Source: JAYZQT01 sp964412235 (lineage in GTDB: Bacteria; Pseudomonadota; Alphaproteobacteria; MPNO01; UBA830). From it: 36,372 nt of DNA. The notes under the pieces are model-generated. The model ran no database searches and had not been told where the DNA came from. It saw only the letters and a program-made list of their open reading frames with translations. The translations under genes and the position numbers were made by a program. Shown here in pieces: positions 33,136 to 36,372 of the stretch; position 1 is the first letter of the stretch; each line of letters opens with the position of its first letter. Location: the NCBI GenBank assembly GCA_964412235.1, contig CAYPNT010000020.1, positions 1 to 36,372 on the forward strand. The letters are read 5' to 3'.

Positions 33136-34026
33136 ATGGTAGGCGATATAGAATCTTTCCGAGCAGCACTCCCAAATGCCGATGGCGCCATAATAGAAAG
33201 CTTGCCTTTTGGCCGTCGTGAGTTAGACATTGCGACAGACCTGAAAGTCGTGCAAAAATTTGGTGTTGACACCCGAAACATCGATTTAAAGGCATGCGCC
33301 GAACGAAACGTGGCTGTTTGTACATTGCGCCGTCGTGTGAATATAGCCGTCGCTGAACACGCCATTACCTTAATGCTTGGATTGGCCAAAAAATTATGTC
33401 TAACAAACCATAGAATTGATGAACAAAGCCTCGTTGATGCAGGCTTTAAACCGAAAATGTATGATCGCCGCCACGCTGCGGCGGCGAATTGGGGACATGT
33501 CCATGGCTTAAGCACTCTTAATGGCTCCACTGTCGGGTGCATCGGCTTAGGTGAAATCGGACGCGAAACTGCGGTTCGACTGACGGCATTTGGGGCAAAG
33601 ATTTTATACTACCAACGAAACCGACTACCAAAAGAACTGGAAGCTTCACTGGGAGGCGCAAAATATTGCTCGCTTTCAGAACTTCTGTCAGAGTCAGACT
33701 ACGTGAGTATCCATATACCTCTGAATGCATCCACACGCGGACTTATTGGAAAAGAAGAATTTAGGCTCTTGAAAGATGGCGCGTTTCTCGTGAATATCTC
33801 TCGCGCAGACATAATCGATAGAAACGCGATGATGGACGCGTTAAAATCCGACCGACTGGGCGGAATAGCCCTTGACGTGCATTATGAAGAACCATCGCCG
33901 CCAAATGAGCCTCTCAAGAGCTTTTCAAAAACAATTTTAACCCCCCATACTGCCGTTGGGGGTCGTGACAACGCTACCGCCGACATGGAAGACCTAATTA
34001 GTAACCTAACATCTGAGATAATCTAA
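33136..34026 (+). CDS. D-isomer-specific 2-hydroxyacid dehydrogenase, phosphoglycerate-dehydrogenase-like (N-terminally short frame)
   Basis: NAD(P)-dependent dehydrogenase of the D-2-hydroxyacid family. From ATG 33136 it has 296 residues: part of the substrate-binding domain (1-105), the Rossmann motif GLGEIG (137-142), and the full catalytic set R223 (NISRADIID), E252 (DVHYEEPSP) and H271 (LTPHTAVGG). LKVVQKFGVDTRNIDLKACAERNVAV matches the family's first conserved block. An unusual segment, YDRRHAAAANWGHVHGLSTL (109-128), precedes the Rossmann fold. No Shine-Dalgarno precedes this ATG, whereas the same frame upstream has one at 32937; see the fragment at 32950. Substrate unknown: SerA-like activity is possible, but no regulatory ACT domain is present. 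Confidence 0.8.
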   Translation: MVGDIESFRAALPNADGAIIESLPFGRRELDIATDLKVVQKFGVDTRNIDLKACAERNVAVCTLRRRVNIAVAEHAITLMLGLAKKLCLTNHRIDEQSLVDAGFKPKMYDRRHAAAANWGHVHGLSTLNGSTVGCIGLGEIGRETAVRLTAFGAKILYYQRNRLPKELEASLGGAKYCSLSELLSESDYVSIHIPLNASTRGLIGKEEFRLLKDGAFLVNISRADIIDRNAMMDALKSDRLGGIALDVHYEEPSPPNEPLKSFSKTILTPHTAVGGRDNATADMEDLISNLTSEII

Positions 34027-34057
34027 AACCTAAGCAAGGGATCGGCCGAAAGCTAAT

Positions 34058-34837
34058 ATGAGAACATCAATACTCTGCGAAATTAACGAAACAACGGGGA
34101 GGGTCACAATAAATAGGCCCGATCGCAGAAATGCGATGGATCGTTCATCATGGCAATCGCTAGCTGACACTTTCCAGAAGCTATCGTTAAATAAAGAGCT
34201 TAGATGCATTGTCCTCACAGGTGCCGGGGGCAAAGCATTCGGTTCCGGCAATGATATCACCGAGTTCGCAACACTTCGCACAAACTCGAGGGAAGTACGC
34301 GCATACAATGACATTACGCTGAAAGCCATACACGCAATTGAAAACAGTCTTCACCCCACAATCGCTCGAATCGAGGGCTACTGCCTGGGTGGCGGGCTTG
34401 AAATCGCCCTCGCGTGCGATATACGGATCGCTTCACCAAATTCCACTTTTGGCTTCCCCGTGAAGGATATGGGTATTTTCTTGGATCCCGCATTGGTCGA
34501 GACATTGATAAATGCCGTCGGAAGGACCATCGCATTGGAACTAATCTTAGAGGGAAGAAAAATCGGCGCGGAGGAAGCCTTGAGTAAAGGCTTGGTAAAC
34601 CGCGTTGCTCCTCCCAACGAACTCGATAGAGAGATAGATAAAACAGTGGAAAGAATTTGTTCTGGGGCACCCCTTGCCAATCGCTTCAACCGGGATGCAA
34701 TACGAAAGGCCGGCATTGCGGGACCAGCGACGGAAGAAGACTTTAAACTTGCCGCATCATATGGAGACACGGAAGACTACTACACGGCGTGGACATCATT
34801 TCTGAAAAAGAAAAAAGTGAGGTTTCGTGGTTGTTAA
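34058..34837 (+). CDS. Enoyl-CoA hydratase/isomerase (crotonase) family protein
   Basis: Crotonase-fold CoA-ester enzyme of 259 residues. It has the N-terminal VTINRPDRRNAMD block, the oxyanion-hole loop KAFGSGNDITEF (about 59-70) and the signature GYCLGGGLEIALACDIRIAS (107-126), with the first catalytic Glu equivalent at E115. The second classical Glu (Glu164 in rat hydratase, in FGQPE) is Val here (FGFPVKD, residue 135), so true hydratase activity is doubtful; a decarboxylase, isomerase or other crotonase reaction is possible. It follows the dehydrogenase by 31 nt on the same strand, suggesting a shared catabolic or detoxifying route. It is convergent with the phosphotransferase gene, 6 nt away. 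Confidence 0.85.
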   Translation: MRTSILCEINETTGRVTINRPDRRNAMDRSSWQSLADTFQKLSLNKELRCIVLTGAGGKAFGSGNDITEFATLRTNSREVRAYNDITLKAIHAIENSLHPTIARIEGYCLGGGLEIALACDIRIASPNSTFGFPVKDMGIFLDPALVETLINAVGRTIALELILEGRKIGAEEALSKGLVNRVAPPNELDREIDKTVERICSGAPLANRFNRDAIRKAGIAGPATEEDFKLAASYGDTEDYYTAWTSFLKKKKVRFRGC

Positions 34838-34843
34838 GACATT

Positions 34844-35932
34844 TCAGTAATGGCCAATCTCCATTGTCAAATTAAAACCCGAACGTACCCTTTCAATCGT
34901 ATCAGCATCGAAAAATCCTTCTATTCGACGGCGTACCCTTTTTATGTAAGCGGGGTCGTTATTAGCAACAGGCCAATTAGCGCCCTCACGAGATTCAACC
35001 TGCCATTTTGCGCACCATGTCATTGTGCGGAGCCACGTAAACCGCCTAAGTGGCCCACACCAGGGACTCCACGCCGCCCTAAGTGCGTCAGGTAGTTCAA
35101 ATAGATAGTGCTTATAAAATTCCCTAACGTCGTCGTCGGTGAGCTCCGAAGCAATATCGGGATCCCACATTGTGGACGTGTAAACGCTGGCGTGAGCCAG
35201 ATCGATCGCTGGCATGCCGTAGGCAGTTTTCTCAAGATCCACAAATATAGCGGTACCGTCCGGTTGGATCATAAAATTTCCGGGATGGGTATCCGTTCCG
35301 ACTAAGGCCATGGGCACATTTTTGCTATGCTTTGTTTGGACAAATTCACGCGCTCGCGTCAATTCTTCCTCCAATTGCACGAGGGAGCGTGATGTTATAC
35401 CCGCCTTTTTAAGATATTCAGCCTGCCCCTCGATGTTTTCGAGTGTGTTAGTCAATGAATCTTCGTAGTAGGGAATGGGACGACAATCAGTTTTAGTAGG
35501 AACTTCCAGCGTATGTATCGCTGCAAGCGCCTCAGAAATTGCCAGTAAGTCGTCTGGTAACCTTGGAACCGAACCCTCGACTTCTGAAACGATGAGGGCA
35601 CCCCAGGGAAGCCCCTCACAGGGGCCTAAGGTATCTATTAAGAACGGCGTATGCCCGCTGGCTGATGCGCGGCTAAAACAACACGCCTGGTATAAAATAT
35701 TCAGATCCGGGCGAAGACCAGCAGCGCTATAACGAGGTATCCTCAGCACGGCACCGGTTCCCTGAATACGCACGTGCGCGTGAACCAAACCCTTAGCGTG
35801 TAGTGGCTCTAGTTCGTCGGCATTTATCAGCGCAAAGTCGTTGAGTTTTCTGACCGCACTTAACAATACTTTAAAATCTGCGCCACCAAAATCCTTTGAG
35901 TCTTTTGTGCAAATTGGCAAGCCGTTTTCCAC
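34844..35932 (-). CDS. Aminoglycoside-phosphotransferase-fold (APH family) kinase-like protein
   Basis: A 362-residue protein of the APH/choline-kinase fold. The catalytic loop is LVGTDTHPGNFMIQPDG (210-226), with the probable catalytic Asp D214 and metal-binding Asn N219; the usual His two residues before the Asp is Gly. The second metal Asp is D232 in FVDLEKTAYGMPAIDLAHAS. An N-lobe (about 20-110) and a helical C-lobe are discernible. The start is GTG 35932, without a clear Shine-Dalgarno. Relatives phosphorylate small molecules such as amino alcohols, sugars or antibiotics; nothing in the sequence fixes the substrate, and the annotation does not imply resistance. It is divergent from the EamA-family gene by 110 nt. 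Confidence 0.75.
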   Translation of the reverse strand: MENGLPICTKDSKDFGGADFKVLLSAVRKLNDFALINADELEPLHAKGLVHAHVRIQGTGAVLRIPRYSAAGLRPDLNILYQACCFSRASASGHTPFLIDTLGPCEGLPWGALIVSEVEGSVPRLPDDLLAISEALAAIHTLEVPTKTDCRPIPYYEDSLTNTLENIEGQAEYLKKAGITSRSLVQLEEELTRAREFVQTKHSKNVPMALVGTDTHPGNFMIQPDGTAIFVDLEKTAYGMPAIDLAHASVYTSTMWDPDIASELTDDDVREFYKHYLFELPDALRAAWSPWCGPLRRFTWLRTMTWCAKWQVESREGANWPVANNDPAYIKRVRRRIEGFFDADTIERVRSGFNLTMEIGHY

Positions 35933-36042
35933 TGCTTTATTTTAGCCAATACAATAACTGGTCCCGGCTGCATTTTCTGTCAAGGCAAATGCGCCGGACT
36001 AAAATAATAGGTTAGCGATAATTACATTATTGTGCCTTAATC

Positions 36043-36372
36043 ATGAAGAAAATGTCACTGAGCAAAGAAGAAAACAACAAAACCCGCGGAAAGGTGGCGG
36101 GGCTTTCTATTCCCTACTGGGTTGCGCTCCTATTTCTGGCCTTGAGTGCTTTGTCTTGGGCGGGGAGCTCCGTAGCCGGACGAGCCGCGTCCGGCAGTGT
36201 GCCACCGTTCTCCCTATCCTTTATTCGGTGGTTCTTTGTGGTCCTATGTTTTCTATTGATCGGCTGGCGAGAAACGTGGACGCAACGAAAACTTATTATA
36301 AAACATTCGCCAATACTCTCGGCATTCGCGTTTTTTGGGATTGTTGGATTTACAGTCCCATATTACGTAGGT
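36043..36372 (+). CDS. EamA/DMT-superfamily transporter, N-terminal part (3' end outside window)
   Basis: The first 110 codons of a drug/metabolite-transporter-type permease. A charged N-terminal stretch is followed by a helix ALLFLALSALSWAGSSVAGRAA (about 28-49), the V-P-P-F-S-L-S-F-I-R-W motif (about 53-63) that in EamA proteins follows helix 1, a second helix (about 62-76), and the start of a third. These features are typical of the EamA repeat, which normally has ten helices in about 300 residues. ATG 36043 or ATG 36052 could be the start. Substrate unknown. Confidence 0.8.
   Translation, partial: MKKMSLSKEENNKTRGKVAGLSIPYWVALLFLALSALSWAGSSVAGRAASGSVPPFSLSFIRWFFVVLCFLLIGWRETWTQRKLIIKHSPILSAFAFFGIVGFTVPYYVG

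Noticed and set aside
33099..33542. 147-codon minus-strand frame over the dehydrogenase
   Set aside because: It is the antisense shadow of conserved dehydrogenase sequence with no recognisable motif. It does not explain the in-frame TAA.

Overview
This window is a piece of a chromosome from an alphaproteobacterium, probably a free-living, perhaps marine, uncultured lineage with moderate to low GC. That placement is inferred from gene order and protein character; no database search was run. Several alphaproteobacterial neighbourhoods appear in turn: topA-rnr-rpmG; hdaA, a CDP-alcohol phosphotransferase and a DUF2066 protein divergent from purM-purN; ndk-holC-pepA divergent from lptF-lptG-lptD-surA-pdxA-rsmA; the fabD-fabG-acpP-fabF-mltG-yicC-gmk run; and rpsF-rpsR-DUF2232-rplI. 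LptF, LptG and LptD show a Gram-negative cell that exports LPS.

Layout. Bases 1-4355 hold the 3' part of DNA topoisomerase I (the first codon is the catalytic Tyr), RNase R, and ribosomal protein L33 with a clear intrinsic terminator. Bases 4438-9703 hold a Mak-type ROK fructokinase, AspRS (minus), RNase D (plus), the Hda-type DnaA regulator and a PgsA-like enzyme (both minus). Bases 9731-12874 hold an exported DUF2066 protein (minus), purM, purN and a 42-residue membrane peptide resembling aa3 oxidase subunit IV. Bases 12933-15408 (minus) hold ndk, holC and pepA. After a 357-bp gap, 15766-23398 is a tightly packed envelope and cofactor operon. Bases 23402-29431 (minus) carry guanylate kinase, YicC, MltG and the fatty-acid synthesis genes. 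Bases 29681-32025 are the S6/S18/L9 operon, followed by NAD kinase.

The last 3.5 kb (32950-36372) is the least housekeeping-like part. It holds a D-2-hydroxyacid dehydrogenase whose reading frame is cut by an in-frame TAA, a crotonase-fold protein lacking one of the two classical catalytic glutamates, an APH-fold phosphotransferase with a modified catalytic loop, and the start of an EamA-type transporter.

Many genes overlap by 1-8 nt (ATGA junctions at purM/purN, lptF/lptG and rpsF/rpsR), so translational coupling is likely. I see no tRNA, rRNA, CRISPR array, insertion sequence, prophage or toxin-antitoxin module. No wholly new system is visible. The most useful anomalies are the interrupted dehydrogenase, the very tight purM/DUF2066 divergence, and a dyad between the fabD and rpsF promoters.
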